In this document: positions 37,609-47,336 of the stretch, in pieces | Position numbering within the stretch: position 1 is the first letter of the stretch | Layout of the letters: the number at the start of each line of letters is the position of its first letter | Source: Edaphobacter lichenicola | GTDB lineage: Bacteria > Acidobacteriota > Terriglobia > Terriglobales > Acidobacteriaceae | Direction: 5' to 3' | DNA: 64,000 nucleotides | NCBI RefSeq assembly: GCF_025264645.1 | Contig: NZ_CP073696.1 | Span: 310,001 to 374,000 of the forward strand | The notes under the pieces: generated by a model | The model's input: only the letters and a program-made list of their open reading frames with translations | Told to the model about the DNA's origin: nothing | Database searches by the model: none | Translations under genes and position numbers: made by a program

Positions 37609-37625
37609 TCATTCCGCACAATTCA

Positions 37626-37670
37626 CAGAGAACGGCTGGCTCTTACACAGGCCAGCCGTCTCTGTTTGCT
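37626..37670 (+). terminator. Rho-independent terminator-like stem after the YbiU-type gene
   Basis: Arms 37626-37640 and 37651-37664 pair over 14 bases (cagaga/cggctggc with gccagccg/tctctg) with one bulged A and a 10-base loop. The stem is followed by TTTGCTTG. It starts 18 bases after the stop codon. Confidence 0.65.
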
Positions 37671-37730
37671 TGTGCGAATCGAAGCATATACTTGTCCGGC
37701 TGTTAGATAATTCGTCTCGTATTAAATAGG

Positions 37731-39140
37731 ATGAAGAGAACGACAGTGTGTCGCATTCACTGGTCGACTCTGAAAGAGACTACCGTGCAACCCAACACCG
37801 GATACAGCAACACCACGGGATATAGCGCCGATCCCTCCATCAAAACGGACACCCGCGCAATGGCGGTCGCGACCACTCTGTTCTTTATGGTCGGCTTTCT
37901 CACCTGTCTCAACGACGTCATTATCCCGCATCTAAAAAGTATCTTCGAGCTCACCTATGCCGAAGCAATGCTTGTTCAGTTTGCCTTCTTCTCGTCGTAC
38001 TTCGTCTTCAGCTATCCCGGCGGCAAGCTCGTTGACCGATTCGGTTACAAACGCGCCATGGTGATCGGCCTTCTCATCATGTCGGCAGGAGCGTTGTGTT
38101 TTCTCCCCGCAGCCAGCCACGCTGCTTTTGGCATCTTCCTTACGGCGCTCGTCATTCTCGCCGCAGGCATGACAACAGTACAGGTCGCTGCGAACCCATA
38201 TGTAACCGTAATCGGTCCGCCCGCCACTGCCTCAAGCCGTCTCAACCTCGCCCAGGCATTCAACTCCGTCGGCACCTTCATCGCGCCCTTCTTCGGCTCC
38301 GCACTCATCCTCAAAGGCGCAAAACCCATAGCCCCCGAACGTCTGCACAACATGGAGGAGGTGGCACGCCAAGCCTATCGAATGGCTGAGGCAGCCTCAG
38401 TCCGCATGCCCTACATCGGCATGGCGTTAACCCTGTTTTGCCTCGCAGTCATCCTCAGTCTCATCAAGTTAAAACCCCAGGAACAGAATGAGAATCTGAC
38501 ACAGGACTTCCGTCCCGGTGCCTTCGCCGATGCGCTCACAACACCCGACAGCCTCTGGCGCCATCCATGGTTGATCGCCGGCGCAATTGGCCTCTTCACC
38601 TACGTCGGGGCCGAGGTCGCCATCGGTAGCTTGCTCGTCAACTTCATGGGTCTACCCATCATTGCAGGTCTGCCGGAGGCAAAGGCAGCAAATTTCCTGA
38701 TGGTCTATTGGGGCGGGGCCATGATCGGTCGCTTCATCGGATCGGCAATCCTGCAGCGTATCAGCACCGGTCCAGTCCTCGGCACTGCAGCGCTCGCAGC
38801 CTTTACTCTGGTCACCATCACCATCCTCACCCATGGCCACGTAGCCATGTTCGCTCTCCTTGCAGTGGGCATCTGCAACTCCATCATGTTTCCTTCAATC
38901 TTCACGCTTGGTATTCAGGGTCTCGGATCGCTCACCAGCAAAGGTTCGAGCGTAATGATTGCGGCCATCGTCGGAGGTGCCATCATACCGCTCGCTACCG
39001 GCAAGCTCGCCGACCGCATTGGCCTTCACGCCGCGTTTCTACTCCCCGCAATCTGCTACGTATACATCACCTGCTTAGGCTTCGTCGCTATCCGCCGCAA
39101 GACCCTCGGAGCAAAACTTATCCCTGTCGAACCGATCTAA
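37731..39140 (+). CDS. Sugar MFS transporter, glucose/galactose (GluP/FucP) family
   Basis: A 12-helix permease of up to 469 residues. Family motifs are FFMVGFLTCLNDVIIPHLKS, FFSSYFVFSYPGGKLVDRFG, TTVQVAANPYVTVIGPP, NLAQAFNSVGTFIAPFFGSA and YVGAEVAIGSLLVNFMGLP. The first ATG at 37731 has its purine site too close, and a GTG at 37785 after GAAAGAG is an alternative that shortens the polar N-terminus to about 25 residues. It imports hexose with protons in characterised relatives. It is related to, but clearly distinct from, the FucP protein at 10.4 kb. Located after the AraC/YbiU pair, behind a terminator-like stem, so it may have its own promoter. Confidence 0.88.
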   Translation: MKRTTVCRIHWSTLKETTVQPNTGYSNTTGYSADPSIKTDTRAMAVATTLFFMVGFLTCLNDVIIPHLKSIFELTYAEAMLVQFAFFSSYFVFSYPGGKLVDRFGYKRAMVIGLLIMSAGALCFLPAASHAAFGIFLTALVILAAGMTTVQVAANPYVTVIGPPATASSRLNLAQAFNSVGTFIAPFFGSALILKGAKPIAPERLHNMEEVARQAYRMAEAASVRMPYIGMALTLFCLAVILSLIKLKPQEQNENLTQDFRPGAFADALTTPDSLWRHPWLIAGAIGLFTYVGAEVAIGSLLVNFMGLPIIAGLPEAKAANFLMVYWGGAMIGRFIGSAILQRISTGPVLGTAALAAFTLVTITILTHGHVAMFALLAVGICNSIMFPSIFTLGIQGLGSLTSKGSSVMIAAIVGGAIIPLATGKLADRIGLHAAFLLPAICYVYITCLGFVAIRRKTLGAKLIPVEPI

Positions 39141-39163
39141 ACCAGATCTCTGAAACGCATTGT

Positions 39164-39355
39164 CCCAAAACGGAACCCCAAAAAAGAAATCCAAAATCCG
39201 TGGCGCATTTTTCAGCGCCCGAAACATGGCTGCTTAATCACCACGTTTACCACGCATTCCACCACAAACTCACCACCAAAACACCACGTTTTGGCACCCA
39301 TTTTCGCCAAAACCCCCAGCAAAAACGCACTAAACCACAGTCAAAAAAAATCCAT
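39164..39355. repeat. Dispersed intergenic repeat, copy A
   Basis: About 190 bases share strong likeness with 50075-50264. Matching blocks include aaccccaaaa/aaccccggaaa, atccgtg, catttttc, aaacatg and caccaccaaaacaccacg. Five ACCAC pentamers start at 39240, 39249, 39261, 39272 and 39283, spaced 9, 12, 11 and 11 bases. It lies between the convergent ends of the MFS gene and a membrane-protein gene. A short minus-strand frame through it is not a real gene. Confidence 0.8.
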
Positions 39356-39383
39356 GAAATAAATCCATCCGACAAGATTAAAA

Positions 39384-40097
39384 TCAGTCCGCAACCATCA
39401 ACTCCCCAGGCACAATCGGCCGTGTCCGCGGCAGCTTGCCACGATAAGCCGCCAGACCCGTCACCACGAGCGCCCCAACAAAGATCCCCAGCTTCACCCA
39501 GCTGGCCGCACGCGTCTGTGGAAGTATCTTCCACAAAACCAGCAGAATCGTCTGGCTAATCGTCACCGCCCAAACCGACCCATAGAAGTAGCGCCGTTCC
39601 GTCCCCTCACCCTTCGTCGAAGACCTCACACGCGGCAGCACTCCGGTCAAGCCCAGCAACAGAATCGTTAGACAAAGCGGCAGATATCCATAGTTGTAGA
39701 TCTGCTTCATGTACCAGGATCCCGTCACCGCCGCGATAAACAATCCGACGAGATTCAACAGCGCAAAGCTCACCACTGCATTCCACGCGAACGTGTAGCA
39801 CACCCGCCGATAAAGCGGATTCGGCTTGTCCTCATCGAAGCGCAGAATATAAGGCCCAGGCTCAGCTCCCGGCAGTCGTCCGCGCAGAGCGGCCACACCA
39901 GTCCCCACTAAAACTAATCCGAGCCACGTCAGATTATTGCGCCCAAACCCATGCGCGAAGAGCGCAAACGTCAACGGTCCCGGAGCCAGAAAAAATACCC
40001 ATATCCATAAAGGCCAATGCGCAAGCCGATAGAGACGCGTATTCTTCTCTCGCATCTTCCGCGCTTGGGCGTACTCTACGTTCCCCGTGTATGGCAT
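39384..40097 (-). CDS. Multi-spanning membrane protein of unknown function
   Basis: A 237-residue protein with about six hydrophobic helices: LWIWVFFLAPGPLTFALFAH, LTWLGLVLVGTGVAAL, VVSFALLNLVGLFIAAV, YGYLPLCLTILLLGLTGVL, VWAVTISQTILLVLWKI and KLGIFVGALVVTGLAA. A polar loop after the second helix holds a Pro/Asp/Glu-rich stretch (RLPGAEPGPYILRFDEDKPN). I recognise no family. It stands alone between a sugar transporter (convergent) and a GH3 gene on the same strand, about 95 bases downstream of the latter's stop relative to its own start. No charged catalytic pattern stands out. Confidence 0.75.
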   Translation of the reverse strand: MPYTGNVEYAQARKMREKNTRLYRLAHWPLWIWVFFLAPGPLTFALFAHGFGRNNLTWLGLVLVGTGVAALRGRLPGAEPGPYILRFDEDKPNPLYRRVCYTFAWNAVVSFALLNLVGLFIAAVTGSWYMKQIYNYGYLPLCLTILLLGLTGVLPRVRSSTKGEGTERRYFYGSVWAVTISQTILLVLWKILPQTRAASWVKLGIFVGALVVTGLAAYRGKLPRTRPIVPGELMVAD

Positions 40098-40192
40098 ACG
40101 CGTGAGTCTCGCAGAACCCCGGGGAGCCCGTCAATCGTCAGCAAGAACGTCTCGACGAGCTCACTCTCAAGCTGCAAACTTAGCCCACAAAA

Positions 40193-42856
40193 CTACTCAG
40201 GCAATGTCAGGCTGTTCTTCATAAGGAAGGCTTGCGTAACCGAAGGCGACCCAGAATCAGGCTGGCCTCCTCCGATTGACACTGTGAACTCGCCCTCCGG
40301 AACAACCGGTTCGCCCGCATCTGTCACGATGCTCAGATCACGCGGCTTCAATTCGAACCTAACCTCCTGCGACGCTCCAGGCTCAAGATGTACACGCTGG
40401 AAGCCACGCAACGCCTTCTTCGGTGCGCCAGATACCTTAGGAAAATTCAGATAAAGCTCGACGACTTCATCGCCTGCAACCTTGCCTGTATTCGCAACGG
40501 TAACGCTGGCCGCAACCGTGTCACCGGCAGTCACTGGAGCAGTGGGCAGCTTCAGTCCGCTGTAAGCAAAGCTCGTGTAGCTCAACCCATAACCAAAGGG
40601 ATAGAGCGGCGTCCCATCAAAATAACGGTACGTCCGCGCCTTCATGGAGTAGTCCTCAAATGGAGGAAGTTGGCTAACTCCGGTGTAAAAGGTTACCGGC
40701 AGTCTTCCCGCGGGATTATTGCGACCCGACAACGTTTCTGCGATTGCCGAGCCGCCCTCTTCACCGGAGTACCACGCTTCAAGGATTGCATTCGCGTGCT
40801 CCTTAGCCCAATTGACACTCAACGCACTCCCGTTCATCAACACAACCACCAATGGCTTACCAGTAGCAGCCACCGCCTCCAGCAAGTCCTGTTCAGGCTT
40901 CGGCAGATCGAGGCTGGTTCGATCACCACCTTTGAAACCCTCTTCATTCACGGGCATCTCTTCGCCTTCAAGTTCGCTCGTAATTCCCACAACAGCTATG
41001 ACGACATCCGCATCCTTCGCCGCTGCAACCGCCTCAGGGGCTGGCTTCAAATCGACCTTCGACCAAACAAGCTGCGGCGCTGTCCCGCTACCTTGAGGCA
41101 GCGGATACTCGACCTTCAAGTTGTACGCCTTACCTTGTTCAAGATGGACCCTGCCCAGCTTCGTCTCCACACCATTAGTGATAAACGCCATCGTGACGAC
41201 TTTGCCGTCCAGCGATGCGCGGTAAAAATTCTCACCCCTAATCCCCAGGTTGTACTCGCCCGTCTCAGTAGGTGTAAAAGTCGTCTCCGACTGAACGATC
41301 ACAGATTTCTTCCCAACGACCTCAGCCGGTAATGGTCCCGATGAGACACCAATGCCAGGATCCACCCTCGTTGCAATCGGTGCAGGTGCTTTCCCCGAGC
41401 CCAGCAACGCAGACTCATCCATCACCACAAAGCTCGTACGGACGCCCTGTTTTCCATCCGTGGTCAGCAACGACGCAGGCACCGGGGTACCGTCTTTGCT
41501 GAGAAACTGCGTCCCCTGAACATACTTGATCTGTGCAGAAGGGAACTCCGCCTTAAGGCCTTCCAGCATCGAGACCGAATGGGTTGGGTTTCCGTTGTAG
41601 TTGCCGAGTAGAACCTTCGTCTGGCCAGCCAACGGGCCGACGACTGCTATATTCACGCCCGGGTTCTTCAACGGCAGAACGCCATCGTTCTTCAACAACA
41701 CCATCGACTCATTGGCCAATTTGCGAGCCAACGCGCGATTCGCCGGGCCATCCAACAGCTTCTCATCGATCTTGGTGTACGGCACCATCTCCGGAGGGTC
41801 GAACATCCCAAGTTGAATCCGTGCGGTATAGAGCCGCGTCAACGAAACATCGATCTCGCTCTCCTTCAGGTAGCCTTTCTTCACTGCTTCGACATAAGGC
41901 GCATAGTCATGGTCATCGGTCACCTTTGCGATGAAGTCGATGCACTCGTTATCCATGCCTACCTGAAGGCTGATGGCAGAGGCTTCCGCCTGCGTCGCTC
42001 TGTAATGATGGCCGCTGAAGATGTTGCGTACTGCCTCGCAATCCGAGACCACGTACCCTTTGAAACCCCACTTATCGCGAAGCTGATCTTTTAGCAAAAA
42101 CTCATTTGCACACGCCGGTTGCCCATTGATGCTGTTGTAAGCACACATAATCGACGCAGCTTTTCCCTCCATTATCGCCGCGCGAAAGGCGGGCAGGTAA
42201 GTATCAAGCTCGTCATGCTTGCTCACGTCTACATTGGCGACGTGGCGCGTAGGCTCGGGGCCACTGTGTACTGCAAAGTGCTTTGGCGTTGCGATCACGC
42301 GGTAATAGCGTGGGTCATCGCCTTGCATACCGGTCACAAAGGAGACGCCCATACGCGCCGTCAGAAATGGATCTTCACCATACGTCTCCTGCCCGCGTCC
42401 CCAACGCGGATCGCGGAAGATGTTGATGTTGGGCGCCCAGAAATCCAGTCCCTCGAAGATATTGCTATGCCCCGCTCGAACTGCCTGCACATGCTTGATG
42501 CGACCTTCCGTGCTGATCGCAATACCCATCTCATGGATGGTGGCCGGGTCGAAGGTTGCACCCAAACCGATCGGCTCCGGAAACTCAGTCGTCCCATTTA
42601 CAGCGACGCCATGAAGCGACTCGCTCCACCAGTCATACGCTGGAATGTTCAGCCGCGGAATTGCGCGCGCCTGATTCACAAGCTGTGTCGCCTTCTCTTC
42701 AAGCGTCATCTGATGGACCAGATCGGCGGCACGTTGTTCGGCGGGCAGGCTCGTATCTAGATAAGCAGGCTTGGGTGTCGTCTGCGCACCGGCGACGCCT
42801 ACAATGACCCAAACTGCCGTCATCAGGGCCGCCTTTCGAATTTCGACGATTCTCAT
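40193..42856 (-). CDS. Secreted GH3 beta-glycosidase with inserted PA14-like domain
   Basis: A glycoside hydrolase family 3 enzyme of about 887 residues. The ATG at 42856 follows GGAGG and opens a signal peptide (ALMTAVWVIVGVAGAQ). The N-terminal TIM barrel shows WWSESLHGVAVNG, DPRWGRGQETYGEDPFL, KHFAVHSGPE and the nucleophile Asp in GYVVSDCEAV. The alpha/beta sandwich shows ESMVLLKNDGVLPL, with a PA14-like insert at roughly residues 480-600 (FTPTETGEYNLGIRGENFYR). A C-terminal fibronectin-like domain follows YPFGYGLSYTSF. SDCEAV resembles xylosidase/arabinosidase members, so beta-xylosidase or beta-glucosidase activity on plant hemicellulose is inferred. Confidence 0.92.
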   Translation of the reverse strand: MRIVEIRKAALMTAVWVIVGVAGAQTTPKPAYLDTSLPAEQRAADLVHQMTLEEKATQLVNQARAIPRLNIPAYDWWSESLHGVAVNGTTEFPEPIGLGATFDPATIHEMGIAISTEGRIKHVQAVRAGHSNIFEGLDFWAPNINIFRDPRWGRGQETYGEDPFLTARMGVSFVTGMQGDDPRYYRVIATPKHFAVHSGPEPTRHVANVDVSKHDELDTYLPAFRAAIMEGKAASIMCAYNSINGQPACANEFLLKDQLRDKWGFKGYVVSDCEAVRNIFSGHHYRATQAEASAISLQVGMDNECIDFIAKVTDDHDYAPYVEAVKKGYLKESEIDVSLTRLYTARIQLGMFDPPEMVPYTKIDEKLLDGPANRALARKLANESMVLLKNDGVLPLKNPGVNIAVVGPLAGQTKVLLGNYNGNPTHSVSMLEGLKAEFPSAQIKYVQGTQFLSKDGTPVPASLLTTDGKQGVRTSFVVMDESALLGSGKAPAPIATRVDPGIGVSSGPLPAEVVGKKSVIVQSETTFTPTETGEYNLGIRGENFYRASLDGKVVTMAFITNGVETKLGRVHLEQGKAYNLKVEYPLPQGSGTAPQLVWSKVDLKPAPEAVAAAKDADVVIAVVGITSELEGEEMPVNEEGFKGGDRTSLDLPKPEQDLLEAVAATGKPLVVVLMNGSALSVNWAKEHANAILEAWYSGEEGGSAIAETLSGRNNPAGRLPVTFYTGVSQLPPFEDYSMKARTYRYFDGTPLYPFGYGLSYTSFAYSGLKLPTAPVTAGDTVAASVTVANTGKVAGDEVVELYLNFPKVSGAPKKALRGFQRVHLEPGASQEVRFELKPRDLSIVTDAGEPVVPEGEFTVSIGGGQPDSGSPSVTQAFLMKNSLTLPE

Positions 42857-43241
42857 GAGTGCCTCCACATCAAGCTGCCTTCAGACTTGATTTGCATCGC
42901 GAAAGAAGTAAAGCATAAAACTCGCAGAAAACGTTATCTCTTTCACCTGCCGACAAAACTGGCTTATTTGAATGCATTTAGCAAAATGTCGAATACGATT
43001 TCTCTTATTGTGAGAAACGTGACTTACATAATTTGCACCCCATGAGCGCAAATGCGACGACACGCCAGCCGAATCGTGTATCAGCTGTCCGTCTCTGGAC
43101 AGCCGAGTCCGATTCTGGACGATTGCAAATCTCTGTAGATCGCATAACAGGCATAACTCCTCACGGAACAAAGCGTCTTCGCAGCGCGTATCTGGCAAGG
43201 TAAATGCATAGTTACAATCAGCTCTTATAAGAGGAATCCTG
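42857..43241. other. Divergent intergenic promoter region
   Basis: About 385 bases between the divergent GH3 and ABC-permease starts. A frame from 42881 to 43453 overlaps the permease start and is unlike any protein. The GAGGA ribosome site of the permease is at 43231-43235. Promoters for both directions should be here; no operator is evident. Confidence 0.5.
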
Positions 43242-45731
43242 ATGACATCTCTACTTCGCGATGTACGAATCGCTATTCGCCAACTATGGAAGTCCCCAGG
43301 ATTTGTGATTACAGCCATATTGATGCTGGCGCTTGGCATTGGAGCGACGACCGCAATCTTCTCGATCGTCGAAGGAGTACTACTGCGTCCATTGCCGTTT
43401 CCTGACTCTGACCGGCTAATGGTGCTTGCGGACATCATCCAGGGCGCCGACATTCAAGGTAACGGCGAGGCAGGTGTAACGGTTCCCGACATACGAAACT
43501 ACGTACGCGACACGCAGAGCTTTGAGAGCCTTGGCGGATATCAGGGCACCGGTCTGGAGTTGTCTGGCGCGGTCGATCCCGCCATGGTAAACGCGACACG
43601 ACTGACAGGCGGGGTCTTGCCGGCGCTGGGGGTACAACCGCTTCTGGGACGCATATTCACCAAGGAGGAAGACGACCAGCATCAACTGGTAACATTGCTC
43701 AGCTACGGAACATGGCAGAGCCGCTTTCACGGGGACTCTGAAATTCTTGGGAAAAAGATCCTGCTCGATCGCAAGCCGTATGTGGTCGTCGGCGTGATGC
43801 CGCGAAACTTTGAGTTTCCCCTAACACCTGGCCGTCTGAACCACAGCGAACTGTGGGTTCCGATGAGCTTCGAAGAGCAGGAGTTGACGCCAACCGCTTC
43901 GGCTAACTGGAGCTACAGCATGGTCGGGCGTCTGAAGCCCGGAATCACGCCGTCGCAAGCTAGGACCGATGCCGAGCGAAGCGCAAAGGAGACAGTGCGA
44001 AACTACCCGGCCTTCATGGCGGGATTCAGCATGCACCCCGTCGTAAGGCCGTTGCACGAGGAGACGATTGAGGACGCCCGCCCTCTGGTCCGCACCCTCT
44101 TTTTTGCTGTCGCCGTCGTGTTGCTGATTGCCTGCGCAAATCTCGCCGGTCTTCTGTTGGTGCGCGCCATCCGCAGACGGAGGGAGACCGCAGTCCGTCT
44201 CGCACTTGGAGCCAGCGCGAAGACGTTACTGTGGCAGACCCTCCTCGAAAGCCTCATATTGAGCTTAACTGGTGGCTTCGTCGGTCTAATCCTTGCAGCC
44301 GTGGCGCTTCGCGTTGGTGTAAGCCTCCTCCCCGAGACGTTGCCCCGCGTCAACGAAATCGGCCTGGATTGGCCAGTAGTTGGTTTTGCGTTCGGTCTCG
44401 CCATCTTGACTGGAGTAATCTGCGGTCTCGCGCCGGCCTTTGCAGCGATGCGTACCAGCGTGAACGACACACTGAAGGAAGGCGGACGCACCGGCAGCGC
44501 GGGAGGACACTCACGGCTCCGCTCTGCTCTGGTGATCGCTGAAATTGCGGTCGCACTCGTTCTTCTCACCGCCTCGGGCCTGCTTCTTCGCAGCTTCGAC
44601 AAGATGCGTCAGGTCGATCTCGGGTTTCAGCCGGACCACACCCTCGTGGCTTCGTACTCGCTTCCACAGAAACAGTATGCGACTCAAGCCGCGGCGGACG
44701 AGTTCAACCATGAGCTCCTACGACGGCTCCAGGCTCTGCCGGGCGTGAAGTCCGTGGGCCTCACCTCATTTTTACCTGCAGCCGGAAATAACCAAAACAG
44801 CGCGTTTATCGCGGAGGGGTACGTTCCGTCCAAGGGCGAAAGCATCGATCTGGCGACGACGATACATGTACGAGGCGATTACTTCCGCGCGATGGGCATA
44901 CCTCTTTTGCATGGCCGACTCTTCACGGAGGATGACAAGGCCGACGGACAACTTGTCGTCATCGTGAACCAAAAGCTTGCCCAAAAATCCTGGCCAGGAC
45001 AAGATCCGATCGGCAAGCGATTACGCTTGGGTACGCAGTCGATGCAGACGCCTTGGGCAATCGTCGTGGGCGAGGTGGCGGACGTAAAAGAAAGCTCCCC
45101 TGATGCTGCGACAAAGCAGCAATATTACGTCCCGGTCGATCAGGATGAAGCGATGGCCGGATCATTGGCCTCACCGACCGATATAAACGGCAATGGTGGA
45201 TTCATCGCCCTGCGCACCTCGATGCCTCCAGAGCAGATGGAGAATGCGTTGCGCGCAACCGTGCGTTCGATCGACGCGCAACTGCCATTGAACCAGGTCC
45301 AAACAATGGAGCACGCAATCTCAGACACCGAAGCTCCGCGCCGGTTCAACACCACCCTGATCTCATCCTTCGCCGCGGCCGCGCTGATACTCGCCGTGCT
45401 CGGAATCTACAGCGTAATTGCATTCTCTGTCGCGCTGCGTGTTCAGGAGATGGCGATTCGCATGGCGCTCGGCTCCCAACGCTCAGGAATCATCCGTCTC
45501 GTAGTGAGTGCCGGAGCGAAGCTGGCACTGATCGGCTGCGCGATCGGACTTGCAGGCGCCGCCGCCACCTCGTACCTCTTGCGCTCATTCCTCTTCGGCG
45601 TCAGTGCATTCGATCCACTCGTCCTAACGCTCGCAGCCGTGTTCGTGCTTCTGTTGGCACTCATCGCGTCGCTGCTTCCGGCGCGCCGTGCCGCCTCTAT
45701 CGACCCCATGCAAGCGCTCAGGGCCGACTGA
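43242..45731 (+). CDS. ADOP-type ABC transporter permease (double MacB/FtsX domain)
   Basis: A membrane protein of 829 residues from the acidobacterial duplicated orphan permease type. It has two MacB-like periplasmic core plus FtsX permease units. Unit 1 begins DVRIAIRQLWKSPGFVITAI and LMLALGIGATTAIFSIVEGV; its membrane part shows LIACANLAGLLLVRA. Unit 2 begins near HSRLRSALVIAEIAVALVLL and ends EMAIRMALGSQRSGIIRL and SLLPARRAASIDPMQALRAD. There is no ATPase domain and no ATPase gene nearby, which is usual for the group. A GAGGA site precedes the ATG. MacB relatives export peptides, lipids or toxins; the cargo is unknown. Confidence 0.9.
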   Translation: MTSLLRDVRIAIRQLWKSPGFVITAILMLALGIGATTAIFSIVEGVLLRPLPFPDSDRLMVLADIIQGADIQGNGEAGVTVPDIRNYVRDTQSFESLGGYQGTGLELSGAVDPAMVNATRLTGGVLPALGVQPLLGRIFTKEEDDQHQLVTLLSYGTWQSRFHGDSEILGKKILLDRKPYVVVGVMPRNFEFPLTPGRLNHSELWVPMSFEEQELTPTASANWSYSMVGRLKPGITPSQARTDAERSAKETVRNYPAFMAGFSMHPVVRPLHEETIEDARPLVRTLFFAVAVVLLIACANLAGLLLVRAIRRRRETAVRLALGASAKTLLWQTLLESLILSLTGGFVGLILAAVALRVGVSLLPETLPRVNEIGLDWPVVGFAFGLAILTGVICGLAPAFAAMRTSVNDTLKEGGRTGSAGGHSRLRSALVIAEIAVALVLLTASGLLLRSFDKMRQVDLGFQPDHTLVASYSLPQKQYATQAAADEFNHELLRRLQALPGVKSVGLTSFLPAAGNNQNSAFIAEGYVPSKGESIDLATTIHVRGDYFRAMGIPLLHGRLFTEDDKADGQLVVIVNQKLAQKSWPGQDPIGKRLRLGTQSMQTPWAIVVGEVADVKESSPDAATKQQYYVPVDQDEAMAGSLASPTDINGNGGFIALRTSMPPEQMENALRATVRSIDAQLPLNQVQTMEHAISDTEAPRRFNTTLISSFAAAALILAVLGIYSVIAFSVALRVQEMAIRMALGSQRSGIIRLVVSAGAKLALIGCAIGLAGAAATSYLLRSFLFGVSAFDPLVLTLAAVFVLLLALIASLLPARRAASIDPMQALRAD

Positions 45732-45734
45732 CCT

Positions 45735-47207
45735 CTACTGCGAAGTAAGCGCCTTCAGGTACATGTATTCGAACTGCACTCCAGTATAAAAATCGACGAC
45801 GCGGATACGCTCATCGCGTCCATGGGCACGGTCGTCGTCGCGATCCACGCCCATACCGGAGAATCCATAGCTGGGGATACCCGCATTCATCGTGTAGATG
45901 CTGTCGGAGGCGCCCGTTTCCATCTCAGGAATCACCGGAATGCCCGGCCAAATCGACTGCACCGTAGCTTCGAGAGGCTTCATCACCGTCGGGTTCAAAG
46001 GCGGCGGCGCCATCGACTTACGATCAGATCCTTTATCGAAGACCTCGCCCCCGTCCGTGACATACTGCACCTTCAACGTAGGGTCGGCAAAGATGCGAAT
46101 CAACTCCTGACGAATCTCCTCCTGCGAGTGACCTGGAAAGATGCGGCAGTTCACATTCGCCACGGCGCTTCCTGGAAGCGCATTCGGCGCATGACCAGCG
46201 TTCATCATCGTCGCAACGCACGTCGTATGCAGCAACGAGTTGTAGATCATGTCCTTTGAAAGCCGTTGCGCCGCCGCCGGATCTGGCACCGGCCCAGAGA
46301 CGGCTTTCAGATCAGCAGCCAACTGCCCCGTCTCTGTCTTCGAACTACTGGCAAAATACGCACGCGTAATCTCGTTGGTCTCAAGCGGAAACGGCGAGTG
46401 CTCCAGCCGTCCAAGCGCATCTGCTACATGGTAGATCGCATTGTCGGGGCGAGGCAGGGAACTGTGCCCACCCGGATTCGTCGCCGTAACTCTGTAGTCG
46501 GCATACAGTTTTTCAGTAGCTTCAACCCCCATGCTGATAGCTTTACCCTTCTCCAGTTCGGGCCCACCTGCATCCGGATTGATCGCGAACTCAGCGTCAA
46601 TCAACTCACGATGATTCTTGAGAAGCCAGTCGACACCGTTCGACTTTCCGCCTTCTTCATCAGCGGTCAACGCAAGAATGATGTCGCGATCAGGCACAAA
46701 CCCCTCACGCCGAAGCCTGATAAAACTCTCAACCATCGCGGCATCGCTATCTTTCATATCCTGCGTGCCGCGCCCATAAAAATAGCCATCTTTCTCAACA
46801 AACTGAAAAGGATCGGTAGTCCAATCACCACGCTTCGCCTCGACCACATCGATATGCCCGATCAGCAGAACGGGCTTCATCGTCGAGCCAGGGCGGCCAC
46901 GATACCGAGCCACCATGTTGCCCTTCCTGTCATTCGGCCCCAGAACAACCACATCGGCCTCCGCAAAGCCGGCGTCCAGAAGCCGCTTCCGCATCGCATC
47001 CGCAGCGACCGTAGTACTACCCACCGAGTCCGTTGTGTTGGTCTCAATAAGCTGCTGGAAGATGTCGTGGGCAAGAACTTTGTCAGTCGCAGGCAGCTGG
47101 TTCGACTGAGCGCAAAGCGTGGACGTCAATAGGGCGGGAAGAAGGTAGGATGCGATCGTTCTCAAGTATCTGTCCTTTACTTGCAGCTTGCTGCGGTAAG
47201 ACTTCAT
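45735..47207 (-). CDS. Exported M20 family zinc metallopeptidase
   Basis: A peptidase of about 490 residues with a signal peptide (TIASYLLPALLTSTLCAQ) after the chosen ATG at 47207; earlier in-frame starts to 47306 exist and ribosome sites are weak. Zinc-site motifs of the M20 fold are GHIDVV, GRGTQDMKDSDAAMV with the bridging Asp, and TADEEGGKSNG with the catalytic Glu. A dimerisation domain (TATNPGGHSSLPRPDNAIYH) and the final ETGASDSIYTMNAGIPSYGF follow. Likely a periplasmic di/tripeptidase or aminoacylase. It ends three bases from the convergent ABC permease stop and follows a GH3 gene on the same strand by about 130 bases. Confidence 0.9.
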   Translation of the reverse strand: MKSYRSKLQVKDRYLRTIASYLLPALLTSTLCAQSNQLPATDKVLAHDIFQQLIETNTTDSVGSTTVAADAMRKRLLDAGFAEADVVVLGPNDRKGNMVARYRGRPGSTMKPVLLIGHIDVVEAKRGDWTTDPFQFVEKDGYFYGRGTQDMKDSDAAMVESFIRLRREGFVPDRDIILALTADEEGGKSNGVDWLLKNHRELIDAEFAINPDAGGPELEKGKAISMGVEATEKLYADYRVTATNPGGHSSLPRPDNAIYHVADALGRLEHSPFPLETNEITRAYFASSSKTETGQLAADLKAVSGPVPDPAAAQRLSKDMIYNSLLHTTCVATMMNAGHAPNALPGSAVANVNCRIFPGHSQEEIRQELIRIFADPTLKVQYVTDGGEVFDKGSDRKSMAPPPLNPTVMKPLEATVQSIWPGIPVIPEMETGASDSIYTMNAGIPSYGFSGMGVDRDDDRAHGRDERIRVVDFYTGVQFEYMYLKALTSQ

Positions 47208-47336
47208 ACTCGCATGAAACCCAGTTCTTACCAGCAGAAACATATGAGCCCACAGAATAGCCGCTTCTGGCGAATAGACAGATAGAGCTCCAATGCTCAA
47301 AGTCATTGGAGCCCTATCCCCATTTCACACGATCTA

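Noticed and set aside
36792..37706. Open plus-strand frame of 304 codons inside the YbiU-type gene
   Set aside because: It overlaps the real gene in another frame, is Arg/Pro/Ser-rich with no family likeness, and arises from the high G+C third positions.
39240..39290. CRISPR-like regular spacing of ACCAC pentamers
   Set aside because: The repeated unit is five bases with 9-12-base period, far below CRISPR repeat and spacer lengths, and no cas gene is present.
39247..39534. Minus-strand 95-codon frame containing GVLVVSLWWNAW
   Set aside because: The peptide likeness to the frame at 49971-50210 comes from the shared intergenic repeat, not from a conserved gene; there is no ribosome site and no codon-type conservation.
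38708..39559. Frame of 283 codons running from the MFS gene through the repeat
   Set aside because: His/Pro/Arg-rich shadow of the MFS gene that continues into the non-coding repeat.
40388..41332. Open plus-strand frame of 314 codons opposite the GH3 gene
   Set aside because: It is antisense to clear GH3 sandwich and C-terminal domains and shows no domain of its own.
46266..47132. Open plus-strand frame of 288 codons opposite the M20 peptidase
   Set aside because: It is antisense to the peptidase with all zinc motifs; composition is basic and unlike real proteins.
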